DNA of 64,000 bases, from positions 1 through 64,000 of the forward strand of contig NZ_LZZW01000011.1 of NCBI RefSeq assembly GCF_014170375.1. Reading direction: 5' to 3'. The DNA is from Variovorax sp. UMC13 (GTDB lineage: Bacteria > Pseudomonadota > Gammaproteobacteria > Burkholderiales > Burkholderiaceae_C). Positions 17,310 to 26,313 of this stretch are shown one piece after another. The translations under genes were made by a program, and so were the position numbers. The notes below the pieces were generated by a model. The model saw only the letters and a program-made list of their open reading frames with translations. It searched no databases and was not told the DNA's origin. Positions within the stretch are counted from its first letter, which is position 1. Every line of letters begins with the position of its first letter.

Positions 17310-18628
17310 GGCGGCCGCGCGCGAACGACGAGCGGCGCTGGCGGCACCGCTGGAAGCATTCGCTGCGGCTGCGGCTCATCACGGTGTTCGTGCTGCTGGC
17401 GCTGGCCATGACCACCGTCTTCCTGGGCGGCATGCAGCACGCCTTCAAGACCGGCTGGCGCGAGGCGGCCCAGCCGCTGCTGATCGACTACATCGACCGG
17501 CTGGTGCAGGAGATCGGCAGCCCGCCGGACGTGGAGCGTGCCCGGGCGCTGGTGGCGCGCCTGCCGATCTCGATCCGCATCGACGGGCCGCAGGTGCAGT
17601 GGGACTCGCATCCCGCCAAGGACCGGCGCGGCTGGTGGGACGATCACCGCGAGGGGGGCGACGCGCGCGACGAGTGGTTCCGGCGCAGCACCGCCGACGG
17701 CCATGTGCTGACCTTCGGCCTGGGCGATTCGCCGGTGCGCGACCGGCCGCACGGCATCGGCTGGGTCATCCTCGCGCTGCTGCTGGGCCTGATCATGGCC
17801 GCCTACGCCTACGTGCGGAAGCTGCTGCGCCCGCTCGACGACATCCGCGTCGGGGCCGAGCGCTTCGGCCGCGGCGCCTTCGACCAGTCGATCCCGCTGC
17901 GGCGCCACGACGAACTGGGCGAGCTGGCCCAGCGCATCAACACCATGGCGCAGGACATCCGCGGCATGCTCGACGCCAAGCGCTCGCTGCTGCTGGCGCT
18001 GAGCCACGAGCTGCGCTCGCCGCTCACACGCGCGCGGCTCAATGCCGAACTGCTGCCGGCCACGCCCGAGGGCGAGGTCGAGCGCGAGGCGCTGCTGCGC
18101 GACCTCAACGAGATGCGCGACCTGATCAGCGACCTGCTCGAGAGCGAGCGCCTGGCCAGTCCGCACACCGGCCTGCAGCGCGAGCCCGTCGACCTGGCGG
18201 CGCTGATCCGCGAGACCGTGGCCGAGATGCCGGGCGCGCAGAACGTGCACCTGGACCTGGTGCAGGGCCTGCCGCCGCATGCCGTCGACCGCATGCGCAT
18301 CCGGCTGCTGGTGCGCAACCTGCTGGACAACGCCCTGCGCTACAGCACGGGTGCGCCCCGGCCGCCCTGCGTATCCTTGCGCGCGGTGCTGGACGGCCCG
18401 AAGCAGGGCGTGGAGATCGAGGTGCGCGACCATGGGCCCGGCGTCGACGAGGCGCAGCTCGACCGGCTGACCGAGCCCTTCTACCGCACCGACGGCGCGC
18501 GTGCACGGGCCACCGGCGGCGTCGGGCTGGGCATGCACCTGTGCCGGCTGATCGCCGAGGCGCATGGCGGCGAGGTGGTGGTGCGCAATGCGCATCCGGG
18601 GCTGCAGATCACGATCCGGCTGCCTTAG
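17306..18628 (+). CDS. Sensor histidine kinase (CpxA-like)
   Basis: A 440-residue membrane kinase with TM1 at about residues 25-45, a periplasmic sensor of about 105 residues and TM2 near 152-171. A HAMP region follows, then a dimerisation domain with the phospho-histidine H234 in LALSHELRSPLTRARL, and a catalytic domain with N-box LVRNLLDNALRYS, G1 DHGPGVDE and G2 GGVGLGMHL. It pairs with the upstream regulator through an ATGA overlap. The periplasmic domain is rich in Trp, Asp and Arg (RRGWWDDHREGG). Confidence 0.92.
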   Translation: MRRPRANDERRWRHRWKHSLRLRLITVFVLLALAMTTVFLGGMQHAFKTGWREAAQPLLIDYIDRLVQEIGSPPDVERARALVARLPISIRIDGPQVQWDSHPAKDRRGWWDDHREGGDARDEWFRRSTADGHVLTFGLGDSPVRDRPHGIGWVILALLLGLIMAAYAYVRKLLRPLDDIRVGAERFGRGAFDQSIPLRRHDELGELAQRINTMAQDIRGMLDAKRSLLLALSHELRSPLTRARLNAELLPATPEGEVEREALLRDLNEMRDLISDLLESERLASPHTGLQREPVDLAALIRETVAEMPGAQNVHLDLVQGLPPHAVDRMRIRLLVRNLLDNALRYSTGAPRPPCVSLRAVLDGPKQGVEIEVRDHGPGVDEAQLDRLTEPFYRTDGARARATGGVGLGMHLCRLIAEAHGGEVVVRNAHPGLQITIRLP

Positions 18629-18640
18629 TCCGAGGTCGCG

Positions 18641-18658
18641 CAGGCCGCCCACGGCCTG
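18641..18658. other. Hairpin after the sensor kinase gene
   Basis: CAGGCCG (18641-18647), loop CCCA, CGGCCTG (18652-18658). No T-run follows, so termination is uncertain. It lies in the 108-bp gap before the reductase gene, which also holds the AGGGAG ribosome-binding site of that gene. Confidence 0.3.
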
Positions 18659-18736
18659 TCGCCTGCGCTACCAGCGCGGCCGAAACCCAGGGCTACGATG
18701 CGCCTCCTCATCCACACCAGACAGGGAGAACGCACC

Positions 18737-19777
18737 ATGACCAGCCCACGCATCAACCACCAGGTCCGCCTCGCCAAACGCCCCGAGGGCAAGGCCACGC
18801 GCGAGCATTGGCACTTCACCACTGAGGCCGTCGCCGAGCCCGAGGAGGGCGGCGTGCTGGTCCAGGTGCTGTCGCTGTCGCTCGACCCGGCCATGCGCGG
18901 CTGGCTCAACGATGCCAGGAGCTACATCCCGCCCGTGGCCATCGACGAGGTGATGCGCGCCGGCGGCGTCGGCCGCGTGATCGCGTCGAAGAACCCCGCT
19001 TTCGCGGTCGGCGACACGGTCTACGGCACGCTGGGCGTGCAGGAATACATCCTCATCGCGCAGGACCAGGTCAAGCGCAACGGGCTGGTCAAGATCGACC
19101 TCGGCGTCGGCACCATCGGCCAGTGGCTCAACGTGCTCGGCATGCCAGGCATGACCGGCTATTTCGGCCTGATGGACGTGGGCCAGCCCCAGCCCGGCGA
19201 AACGGTGGTGGTGTCGGGCGCGGCCGGCGCGGTCGGCCAGACCGTGGGCCAGCTCGCCAAGCTCAAGGGCTGCCGCGTGGTCGGCATCGCGGGCGGCGCG
19301 GCCAAGTGCGAATGGGTGGTGAAGGAGCTGGGCTTCGACGCCTGCATCGACTACAAGGCCGGTGAAGGCGCGGTGCGCGCGGGCCTCAAGGAGCACTGCC
19401 CCAAGGGCGTGGACATCTATTTCGACAACGTCGGCGGCGAGATCCTCGACCACGTGCTCGCCAAGCTGGCGCGCAAGGCGCGGATCATCATCTGCGGCGC
19501 CATCAGCCAGTACAACAACGCCAACAGCGTGCCGGCCGCCGGGCCGCGCAACTACCTGAGCCTGCTGGTCAACCGGGCGCGCATGGAAGGCATCGTGGTC
19601 TTCGACTACGCCGACCGCTATCCCGTGGCCATCGCCGAACTCGCGGGCTACCTGAAGGACGGCCGCATGAAAAGCAAGGAAGACACAGTGGTGGGGCTCG
19701 ACACCTTCCCGGAAGCGCTCAACCGGCTGTTCAGCGGCGAGAACTTCGGCAAGCTGGTGCTGCAGATCGCAAACTAG
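18737..19777 (+). CDS. NADP-dependent zinc-free MDR oxidoreductase
   Basis: A medium-chain reductase of the leukotriene B4 dehydrogenase/CurA group, which reduces the C=C bond of alpha,beta-unsaturated carbonyls with NADPH. The 346-residue protein has the N-terminal SLSLDPAMRGWLND motif, the nucleotide-binding AAGAVGQTVGQLAK in the Rossmann fold and YFDNVGGEILDHVL. No structural zinc cysteines are seen. I use the ATG at 18737 behind AGGGAGAA rather than one 39 bp upstream. It stands alone between the kinase and the fimbrial locus. Confidence 0.9.
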   Translation: MTSPRINHQVRLAKRPEGKATREHWHFTTEAVAEPEEGGVLVQVLSLSLDPAMRGWLNDARSYIPPVAIDEVMRAGGVGRVIASKNPAFAVGDTVYGTLGVQEYILIAQDQVKRNGLVKIDLGVGTIGQWLNVLGMPGMTGYFGLMDVGQPQPGETVVVSGAAGAVGQTVGQLAKLKGCRVVGIAGGAAKCEWVVKELGFDACIDYKAGEGAVRAGLKEHCPKGVDIYFDNVGGEILDHVLAKLARKARIIICGAISQYNNANSVPAAGPRNYLSLLVNRARMEGIVVFDYADRYPVAIAELAGYLKDGRMKSKEDTVVGLDTFPEALNRLFSGENFGKLVLQIAN

Positions 19778-19816
19778 CGCTCGAACGCACGTCGCATTGG
19801 CAATTTGATCGATCAG

Positions 19817-19882
19817 ATTGCTAACTATGGTTAACTGGTAGTCAACAGGCTTCTTTCGCCGATTGACGGTCGCTAAACTCCG
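19817..19882 (+). promoter_or_regulatory. Fimbrial promoter block, copy 1
   Basis: A 66-bp block that recurs at 20807-20872 ahead of the second subunit gene. It holds an inverted repeat TAAC-N4-GTTA (19822-19833) and a promoter-like pair TTCTTT (19851-19856) and TAAACT (19874-19879) with 17-bp spacing. The inverted repeat would lie near -60, a usual place for an activator. The regulator is unknown. Confidence 0.55.
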
Positions 19883-19937
19883 CTGGCCTTTCGGGGCCAG
19901 CCGTTGGTTCGGCGACTGAATTCAGGGAATCCAAGAA

Positions 19938-20492
19938 ATGCGGAAGAAGATCCTCGTACCGTTCGCCATGGCCGGCATCCTCTCCCAGGGCGCAGGGGCC
20001 GCGGACGGCGGCACCCTCCACTTCACCGGCGAGATCGTCGATGCGCCCTGCGCGATCGCGCCCGGCAGCCAGCACCTGAATGTGCCGCTGGGCCCGGTGA
20101 CGCGCAGGGCCTTCGACGAGGCGACCCCCGGTTTCGCGGCGGCGGGTAAGAAGGCGACTTCCATCGCCAGGTTCCGCATCGAACTGCTGGGCTGCGGCGC
20201 CTCCGCCAAGGGCGCGACCGTGCGCTTCGTCGGCCGGGCCGATGCCGACGACACCACCAGCCTTCGTCTGTCCGAGCCCGGCCAGCAGGGGGTGGCGGCG
20301 GCTTCGGGCGTGGCGGTCGAACTGGGCGCTGCGGACGGCACCAAGATCGCACTGGGCGCGTCCTCGGGGCCTTACACGCTGGGCCTGGGCGACAACTCGC
20401 TCAGCTTCCAGGCTGCCTATGTCGCGACCCGGACGACCGTGACCCCCGGGCCGGCCAACGCGGTGGCGCAGTTCACGGTCGCCTACAAGTAG
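19938..20492 (+). CDS. Fimbrial major subunit, copy 1 (FimA-like)
   Basis: A chaperone-usher pilin of 184 residues. It has a signal peptide (MRKKILVPFAMAGILSQGAGA), an N-terminal donor strand beginning GGTLHFTGEIVDAPCAI, two cysteines (DAPC and LLGC) for the pilin disulfide and the C-terminal beta-strand ending AQFTVAYK. TTCAGGGAAT upstream is shared with copy 2. It is a paralogue of the next gene with the same motif order. Expression of two different shaft subunits from near-identical promoters is unusual. Confidence 0.9.
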   Translation: MRKKILVPFAMAGILSQGAGAADGGTLHFTGEIVDAPCAIAPGSQHLNVPLGPVTRRAFDEATPGFAAAGKKATSIARFRIELLGCGASAKGATVRFVGRADADDTTSLRLSEPGQQGVAAASGVAVELGAADGTKIALGASSGPYTLGLGDNSLSFQAAYVATRTTVTPGPANAVAQFTVAYK

Positions 20493-20806
20493 CCAAGCTG
20501 CCGATCGCGTGGCATCTGTCGCGCCGGCGTTGCTCGGCTGGCCGCGTTCTTCCTGCGTTACGGCCATGTCCCCCCTCGAAGCAACGCCGTGAATGGGCGA
20601 ATTGCCGCGCGCTCGTTGGATGAGTGCCACCGCCTTGCCCGGCCTAGGCCGGCGGCAGGAGGCAATGGCACAACCTCGGGAGGAGGGCATCGGTGGCGCC
20701 GAAAGCGTCGCACCGGGGCGAATTCCGTTGCATCAAAGCCACTGATTGAAAACTAAAGTTTCCTGTGATCGACTTAAACGGGGAAATCACACAGATGAAG
20801 CGAAAC
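20493..20806. other. Spacer between the two pilin genes
   Basis: No convincing gene is visible in these 314 bp. The stretch ends with an AT-richer segment (from about 20735) leading into the second promoter block. Short open stretches here lack a ribosome-binding site and family features. Confidence 0.5.
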
Positions 20807-20872
20807 ATTGCTAACTACTGTTAACTCTCGATTAATGTACTTCTTCTCTCGTACTTGAGTCGCTAAACTCCG
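20807..20872 (+). promoter_or_regulatory. Fimbrial promoter block, copy 2
   Basis: The same 66-bp length and layout as copy 1: TAAC-N4-GTTA at 20812-20823, TTCTTC (20841-20846), 17 bp, TAAACT (20864-20869), ending in the shared TCGCTAAACTCCG. The conserved parts are the operator-like repeat and the promoter elements; the rest has drifted. Confidence 0.55.
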
Positions 20873-20934
20873 ATCGCCTCGCGTCAGCGGGCAGTCAGTT
20901 ATCGGAATTAGCACATCAAATTCAGGGAATGAAA

Positions 20935-21495
20935 ATGCAAAAGAATCGTTTGATCCAAATCGCCGCGCTGGTCGCGGTCGCCGCCCTCTCGCAGGGCGCG
21001 CTTGCCCAAAGCAGCGGCACCATCAACTTCACGGGCGACATCGTCGACGCGCCGTGCTCGATCGCCGCCGGCAGCCAGAACAAGTCCGTGCCGCTGGGCA
21101 AGGTGGCGCGCACGGCCTTCGACGGCGCAACCGCCGGCACCGCGACGGTGGGCAAGCATGCGCCCGCCGCCGATTTCACCATCGACCTGCTGGGCTGCGG
21201 CGCGACGGCCAAGGGCGCGACCGTGACCTTCTCGGGCACGGCCGATGCCGACGACGCCACCGTGCTGCGCATTGCCAATGCCGGTCAGGTCGGTGTGACG
21301 GCCGCTTCGGGCGTGGGGATCGAGATCGGCGACTCGGCCGGCACCAAGATCGCGCTGGGCTCGGCCTCGGGTCAGTACGCGCTGGGCCAGGGCGACAACT
21401 CACTCAAGTTCAAGGCCTCCTATGTCGCGACCAAGACGGCCGTGACCACCGGACCGGCCAACTCGACCGCGCAGTTCACGGTCGCCTACAAGTAA
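20935..21495 (+). CDS. Fimbrial major subunit, copy 2 (FimA-like)
   Basis: A 186-residue pilin with signal MQKNRLIQIAALVAVAALSQGALA, donor strand SSGTINFTGDIVDAPCSI, the disulfide pair DAPC/LLGC and C-terminal strand AQFTVAYK. I choose the ATG at 20935 because AGGGA ends 6 bases upstream. The ATG at 20929 directly abuts that site. It shares the subunit plan of the first copy, and its longer, better-spaced leader suggests it could be the main shaft protein; that is inference. Confidence 0.9.
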   Translation: MQKNRLIQIAALVAVAALSQGALAQSSGTINFTGDIVDAPCSIAAGSQNKSVPLGKVARTAFDGATAGTATVGKHAPAADFTIDLLGCGATAKGATVTFSGTADADDATVLRIANAGQVGVTAASGVGIEIGDSAGTKIALGSASGQYALGQGDNSLKFKASYVATKTAVTTGPANSTAQFTVAYK

Positions 21496-21602
21496 CGGCG
21501 TCCAGGGTGGCGGCCGCTCCGGCCTGAGGCTGAAGCGACCACTGCTTCGGCGCTGGCCGGGCGCGCCATGCATGCCGGGCATCGATGCCGGACCCCAGGT
21601 CC

Positions 21603-21624
21603 GGCCGGTGCCGGCCTTTCTCTT
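21603..21624 (+). terminator. Possible attenuating terminator after the pilin genes
   Basis: GGCCG (21603-21607), loop GTGC, CGGCC (21612-21616), then TTTCTCTT. It is preceded by a GGACC-CCA-GGTCC hairpin (21590-21602). Partial termination here would keep subunit transcripts above those of chaperone and usher, as in other fimbrial operons. Confidence 0.45.
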
Positions 21625-21714
21625 CTCGCTCTTCATCTGTTTGTTCGGCCGCCGCCGCGCGTGCTGCCGAGCGGGCTGGCGCATGCGCCTGGCCCGGACC
21701 CAGGACTCTTTTCC

Positions 21715-22491
21715 ATGTGCCGCACTCATCGCTTTCGCTGGACCCTCGCTTTCCTGCTGATGCTGGGCCTGCATTGGCCCGCCGTTGCGGGCGTGACGCT
21801 GGGCGGCACGCGCGTGATCCTCGGCGAGAAGGACCGCGAAGCCTCCATCCCGGTGAAGAACACCGGCACCTCGCCCTATGTGGTGCAGGCCTGGATCGAC
21901 GCCGGCGAAGGCAAGAACAAGACCCCCCTGCTGGTCACACCGCCGCTGTCGCGGCTGGACCCCGGCATGGAGAACATCCTGCGCATCCTGCGCGTGGGGG
22001 GCGAGCTGCCGGCCGACCGGGAGTCGGTGTTCTGGCTCAACGTCAAGGAGATCCCCGAGAAGTCGGCCGAGGAGAACGTGCTGCAGATCGCGGTGCGCAG
22101 CCGCATCAAGCTGTTCTACCGACCGGCGAAGCTCACGGGCAAGCAGGAGGAGGCGCGCACCCGGCTCACCTGGGCCGTCGGTCCCGGCGCGTCAGGCCAG
22201 GATGCCGTGCTCAAGGTCGGCAATCCCACGCCCTATCACGTGACCTTCACCGCCTTGAACGTCAACGACGGCCAGCAGCAGATCAACGCCGACATGGTGC
22301 CGCCCTTCGGCGAGATGGCGTACCCACTCACCGCCGTCAAGGCGCCGCAGCCGGTCCAGGTGCGCTTCACCACGCTCAACGACTACGGCGCCGAGACGCC
22401 CGAGGAGCGTGTGCAGGTGCCGGTGGGCGACACGCCGGTGGCGGTGAAGGCCGAGCTGGTGCCTGTGGCCGCGGACGCGGCGAAGCGCTGA
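21715..22491 (+). CDS. Fimbrial periplasmic chaperone (PapD/FimC family)
   Basis: The chaperone folds pilins in the periplasm by donor-strand complementation and hands them to the usher. It has 258 residues with a signal peptide at about 1-27. The mature protein starts GVTLGGTRVILGEKDREASI, with the conserved VILGEKD and an FWLNVKEIPEKS motif. The RIKLFYRP segment is the classic edge-strand/cleft signature. I place the start at 21715 (MCRTHRFRW); the upstream frame lacks signal features and runs through the terminator region. Confidence 0.92.
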   Translation: MCRTHRFRWTLAFLLMLGLHWPAVAGVTLGGTRVILGEKDREASIPVKNTGTSPYVVQAWIDAGEGKNKTPLLVTPPLSRLDPGMENILRILRVGGELPADRESVFWLNVKEIPEKSAEENVLQIAVRSRIKLFYRPAKLTGKQEEARTRLTWAVGPGASGQDAVLKVGNPTPYHVTFTALNVNDGQQQINADMVPPFGEMAYPLTAVKAPQPVQVRFTTLNDYGAETPEERVQVPVGDTPVAVKAELVPVAADAAKR

Positions 22492-22510
22492 GGCGCCGGG
22501 ATCGCTCGCC

Positions 22511-25150
22511 ATGCGTGCTCTCCATGCCCCGTTCCGCTTGGCGCTGTGTGCCACGCTGCTCGGCACGCTGGGCGTGCCGAGCCATGCCCGAGCGCAAGCG
22601 GTCGCCTCGAATTTCAACGAAGAATTCTTGAGCATCGGCGGTGACCAGCCGCATGCCGACCTGTCGCTGTTCTCCTTCGGCAACCGCGTGCTCGCGGGCC
22701 AGTACCGGGTCGACGTCTCGCTCAACGAGCGCGGCGCCGGGCAGGCCGACATCCGCTTCGTGGAACAGGAAGGCAAGGCCGATGCCGTGCCCTGCCTCAC
22801 GCGCCGCATGCTCGACGACTGGGGTGTCAACGTGGCGGTGTTCCCGACGCTGGTGGCCTTGGCCGACGATGCTTGCGTCGACCTGGGCACGGCGATCCCC
22901 GATGCCAGCTTCAGCTACGACGGTGGCAAGCAGCGCCTGTTCGTGAGCATCCCGCAGGCGGCGCTCAAGCGCTCGGCGCGCGGCGCGGTCGGCCCGGAGA
23001 AGTGGAACCCGGGCATCACCGCCGGCATGCTCGACTACCAGTTCAACTTCGCGCGCTACAGCGGCGACAACTACCGCAACGACCCCAAGCCTTCGAGCAC
23101 CCCGCAGAGCGTGTTCGACGGCAACCCCTTCGACGACCGCACCAAGGCGCTGCAGCGCAACACGCTGTTCGCGGGCCTGCGCGCGGGCTTCAATCACAGC
23201 GGCTGGCGCTTCCGGCACTTCTCCACCTACAACCGCGGCATCGACGGCCAGGGTCGCTGGCAGGCCGTCAACAGCTATGCGCAGCGCGACCTGGCCTCGA
23301 TCCAGGGCCAGCTGCTGATCGGCGACGGCAGCACGCCGGGCAACTTCTTCGACAGCCTGCCCTTCCGCGGCGTGCAGGTCTCCTCCGACGATGCGATGCT
23401 GCCCGACAGCCAGCAGGGCTACGCGCCCACCATCCGCGGCGTGGCGCAGACCAACGCGCGCGTGACGGTGCGCCAGAACGGCTACGTGGTCTACAGCACC
23501 TTCGTGGCGCCGGGCGCCTTCGTGATCGACGACCTCTATCCCACGGCCTCCAGCGGCGACCTCGAGGTGACCATCACCGAGGCCGACGGCCGCCAGACGA
23601 AATACATCCAGGCCTTCTCGGCCGTGCCCACCTTGCTGCGCGAAGGCACCTGGCGCTATTCGGCCACGGCGGGGCGCTACCGCAACAACTACGACGGCAG
23701 CGTGATCGGCGGGCGGCCCTCGCTGACGCAGCCGACCTTCCTGCAGGCCACGCTGGCGCGCGGCCTGGGCCGCGAGTTCTCGCTCTACGGCGGCGTGCTG
23801 GCGGCGAACATGTACCGATCGCTGCTCCTGGGCGTGGGCAAGAACCTGCGCGACTTCGGCGCCGTGTCGGTGGACCTCTCGAGCGCGCGCACCACCGACC
23901 GCACGCCCTTCAATGGCCAGAAGCGTTTCGACGGGCAGTCGCTGCGCTTCCTCTATTCGAAGTCCTTCCTCGACTCGGGCACCAACTTCCGCGTGGCGGG
24001 CTACCGCTACTCGACCAGCGGCTTCCGCACCTTCCAGGAAGCGGTGCAGATGCAGGACCTGCAGCCCTTCGAGGCCTTCAACAGCCGGCGCAACGAACTG
24101 CGCTTCGAGCTCTCGCAGCAGATCGGCGACAAGGGCTCGGTGTTCGCCTCCGCGCGCCAGCAGAGCTACTGGGGCACCGACGCCAAGGACCGCCTGGTGC
24201 AGGTCGGCTACTCGGGCAACTACAAGCAGTTCGGCTACAGCGTGTTCTACAACCAGAGCACCAGCCTGAACCGCGCGCCGCTGCGCCAGCTGATGTTCAC
24301 CTTGAGCATCCCGCTGGGCGACACGCGGGCCAGCGCGCAGTACACGGCCACACGTGACAACAGCGGCCGCGTGAACCAGCAGGCCAGCCTCTATGGCAGC
24401 GCCTTCGACGACAGCCGCCTGACGTACAACGTGACGGCCGGCAGCACCAACCAGGGCGGTGGCAGCACCGGCAGCGGCAGCGCGAGCTACCTGTCGCCGG
24501 TGGGCCGTTTCGACCTCGGCCATTCGCAGGGCCGGGGCTACGGCCAGAGCACCTTCGGCATGGCCGGCGGCATGCTGATCCACGGCGGCGGGCTCACGCT
24601 GTCGCAGCCACTGGGCGAGACCATCGGCCTGGTGCGGGCACCCAAGGCGCAGGGCGTGGGCGTCGAGTCCCAGCCCGGCGTGGCGACCGACGGTGCGGGC
24701 CAGGCGGTGATCCCCAACCTGACGCCGTACCGATTGAACCGCCTGGCGCTGCGCACGGCCGACCTGGGCGACACGGTGGAGGTGAAGAACGCGGTGACCG
24801 AAGTGGTGCCCACGCGCGGCGCGGTGGTGGTGGCGAGCTTCGAGACCTCGGTGGGCTACCGGCTGCTGATGACGCTGAGCGACGCGAAGGGCCGCGCGCT
24901 GCCGCTGGGTTCGAAGATCGAGAGCGAGGCGGGCCAGGAAGTCGGCATCGTCGGGCCCGATGGCCAAGCCTTCGTCACGGGCGCGGGCCAGCGCGGGCGG
25001 CTGACGGTGCGCTGGGGGCAGGGTGCGGGCGACCAGTGTGTGGTGCCCTACAGCCTGCCCGAGGAGAAGAGTCCGCCGCCGATCCGGGAATTGACGGGGC
25101 AGTGTGCGGCACCCGTGCCGGGCGAGGCGCCGGCCAAGGGAATCCAATGA
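22511..25150 (+). CDS. Fimbrial outer-membrane usher (FimD/PapC family)
   Basis: The usher is the 24-stranded outer-membrane pore that assembles and secretes pili. Its 879 residues begin with a signal (to about AQA, residue 30). The N-terminal chaperone-binding domain follows (FNEEFLSIGGD and FSFGNRVLAGQYRVDVSLN). The barrel with its plug domain (RGVAQTNARVTVRQNGYVVY, APGAFVIDDL) comes next, then C-terminal domains with a cysteine pair (QCVVPYSL and GQCAAP). It overlaps the first adhesin gene by four bases. Confidence 0.95.
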   Translation: MRALHAPFRLALCATLLGTLGVPSHARAQAVASNFNEEFLSIGGDQPHADLSLFSFGNRVLAGQYRVDVSLNERGAGQADIRFVEQEGKADAVPCLTRRMLDDWGVNVAVFPTLVALADDACVDLGTAIPDASFSYDGGKQRLFVSIPQAALKRSARGAVGPEKWNPGITAGMLDYQFNFARYSGDNYRNDPKPSSTPQSVFDGNPFDDRTKALQRNTLFAGLRAGFNHSGWRFRHFSTYNRGIDGQGRWQAVNSYAQRDLASIQGQLLIGDGSTPGNFFDSLPFRGVQVSSDDAMLPDSQQGYAPTIRGVAQTNARVTVRQNGYVVYSTFVAPGAFVIDDLYPTASSGDLEVTITEADGRQTKYIQAFSAVPTLLREGTWRYSATAGRYRNNYDGSVIGGRPSLTQPTFLQATLARGLGREFSLYGGVLAANMYRSLLLGVGKNLRDFGAVSVDLSSARTTDRTPFNGQKRFDGQSLRFLYSKSFLDSGTNFRVAGYRYSTSGFRTFQEAVQMQDLQPFEAFNSRRNELRFELSQQIGDKGSVFASARQQSYWGTDAKDRLVQVGYSGNYKQFGYSVFYNQSTSLNRAPLRQLMFTLSIPLGDTRASAQYTATRDNSGRVNQQASLYGSAFDDSRLTYNVTAGSTNQGGGSTGSGSASYLSPVGRFDLGHSQGRGYGQSTFGMAGGMLIHGGGLTLSQPLGETIGLVRAPKAQGVGVESQPGVATDGAGQAVIPNLTPYRLNRLALRTADLGDTVEVKNAVTEVVPTRGAVVVASFETSVGYRLLMTLSDAKGRALPLGSKIESEAGQEVGIVGPDGQAFVTGAGQRGRLTVRWGQGAGDQCVVPYSLPEEKSPPPIRELTGQCAAPVPGEAPAKGIQ

Positions 25151-26184
25151 ACCTCATCCGCCACTTGATCTTCATCGCCAGGACGAAGCGCTGTCGTCGC
25201 ATGGGCCTTGCGCTGGCGACGCTGGCATTGCTGTGCGGCGCGCCCGGGGCCTGGGCGACCTGCGTGCGCTATCCAAGGACCCTGGCGAAGTCCGTCACCA
25301 TGGACATGGGCCGGGTGTTCATTCCCAACGACCTTGCGGTGGGCGGCAGCATCGCCAGCAGAGAGTTCGCGATTCCGACTCGAGGCATCTCGGAGTTCGT
25401 GTTCGACTGCACCCGCGGCGGCGGGACGCTCATCGGTGTGATGTTGCAAGGAAGCCCGGTCGAGAGTGGCTCCGCGATCTACTCGACCGCGGTGACGGGG
25501 GTCGGCATCCGCTTGTCGCGAGTGATCACTGCGGATTTGATCGTGACCTATCCGCACCGGCTCGCGCGCCCCGCCACCAACATCTATTTTCCGGAAGGCA
25601 CCAAGTTCAAGGTGGAATTGATCAAGACGGCCGCCGTGACCGGCAATGGCCCGCTGGCTGCAGGCACCTACACCCAGTACTACGGCGACGGTGACAGCGT
25701 GTCGATGCTGACCACCACGCTGTCCGGCAACGGCATCACCATCATCACGCCCTCCTGCACCGTCGACGCCGGCTCGCGCAACATCCCTGTGAACTTCGGC
25801 AAGGTGGCGACCTCCAGTTTCAGCGGCCGAAGCAGCACGGCGGGCGACCGCAACTTCAACATCCAGCTCAACTGCAGCGCCGGCCAGAACGCACAGAACA
25901 CGGTGCAGATCAAGATGGATGCGACGGCCGACCCCGCGAACGTGGACGGGGTGTTGCGCCTCACGCAAGCAGCTGCCGGCACGAACACCGCGGGTGGCAT
26001 CGGCATCCAAGTCGTCAACGCCAACACCCAGGCCGCGGTCAAGTTCGGCGACACCGTGGACGTGGGCCCATCGAAGGACGGCAGCTACGTGCTGCCCTAC
26101 ACCGCGCGTTACTACCAGACCGGCGACAGGGTGGCGCCGGGCCAGGCCAACGGCACGGCGACCTTCACGCTCGACTACAGATAG
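25147..26184 (+). CDS. Fimbrial tip adhesin-like protein 1
   Basis: A 345-residue two-domain fimbrial protein. After a long N-terminus with a signal (GLALATLALLCGAPGAWA), the N-terminal half (residues about 40-200) is a putative receptor-binding domain. The C-terminal half (about 205-345) is a pilin domain with CTVDAGSRNIPVNFG, a cysteine in LNCSAGQ and a final strand TATFTLDYR. The start overlaps the usher stop (ATGA). The next gene encodes a paralogue. Receptor specificity is unknown. Confidence 0.88.
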   Translation: MNLIRHLIFIARTKRCRRMGLALATLALLCGAPGAWATCVRYPRTLAKSVTMDMGRVFIPNDLAVGGSIASREFAIPTRGISEFVFDCTRGGGTLIGVMLQGSPVESGSAIYSTAVTGVGIRLSRVITADLIVTYPHRLARPATNIYFPEGTKFKVELIKTAAVTGNGPLAAGTYTQYYGDGDSVSMLTTTLSGNGITIITPSCTVDAGSRNIPVNFGKVATSSFSGRSSTAGDRNFNIQLNCSAGQNAQNTVQIKMDATADPANVDGVLRLTQAAAGTNTAGGIGIQVVNANTQAAVKFGDTVDVGPSKDGSYVLPYTARYYQTGDRVAPGQANGTATFTLDYR

Positions 26185-26313
26185 CCGATGTCCGTCACCG
26201 CAGGTTTCAAAGGGTGGGGGAAAGTGGCGTGCGGGCCGGGCGCCGAACAACAGCCAAACCAGGGGAGTGAAATTGACCGGAGTGTTTTTCTGTTCTCGAG
26301 AAAGACCTCGCGC

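Noticed and set aside
22376-25147. Long minus-strand open frame opposite the usher
   Set aside because: A shadow of the usher gene; no ribosome-binding site or recognisable domain.
26188-26313. Upstream start of the second adhesin
   Set aside because: The added residues show no signal peptide or similarity to adhesin 1, and the ATG has no ribosome-binding site.
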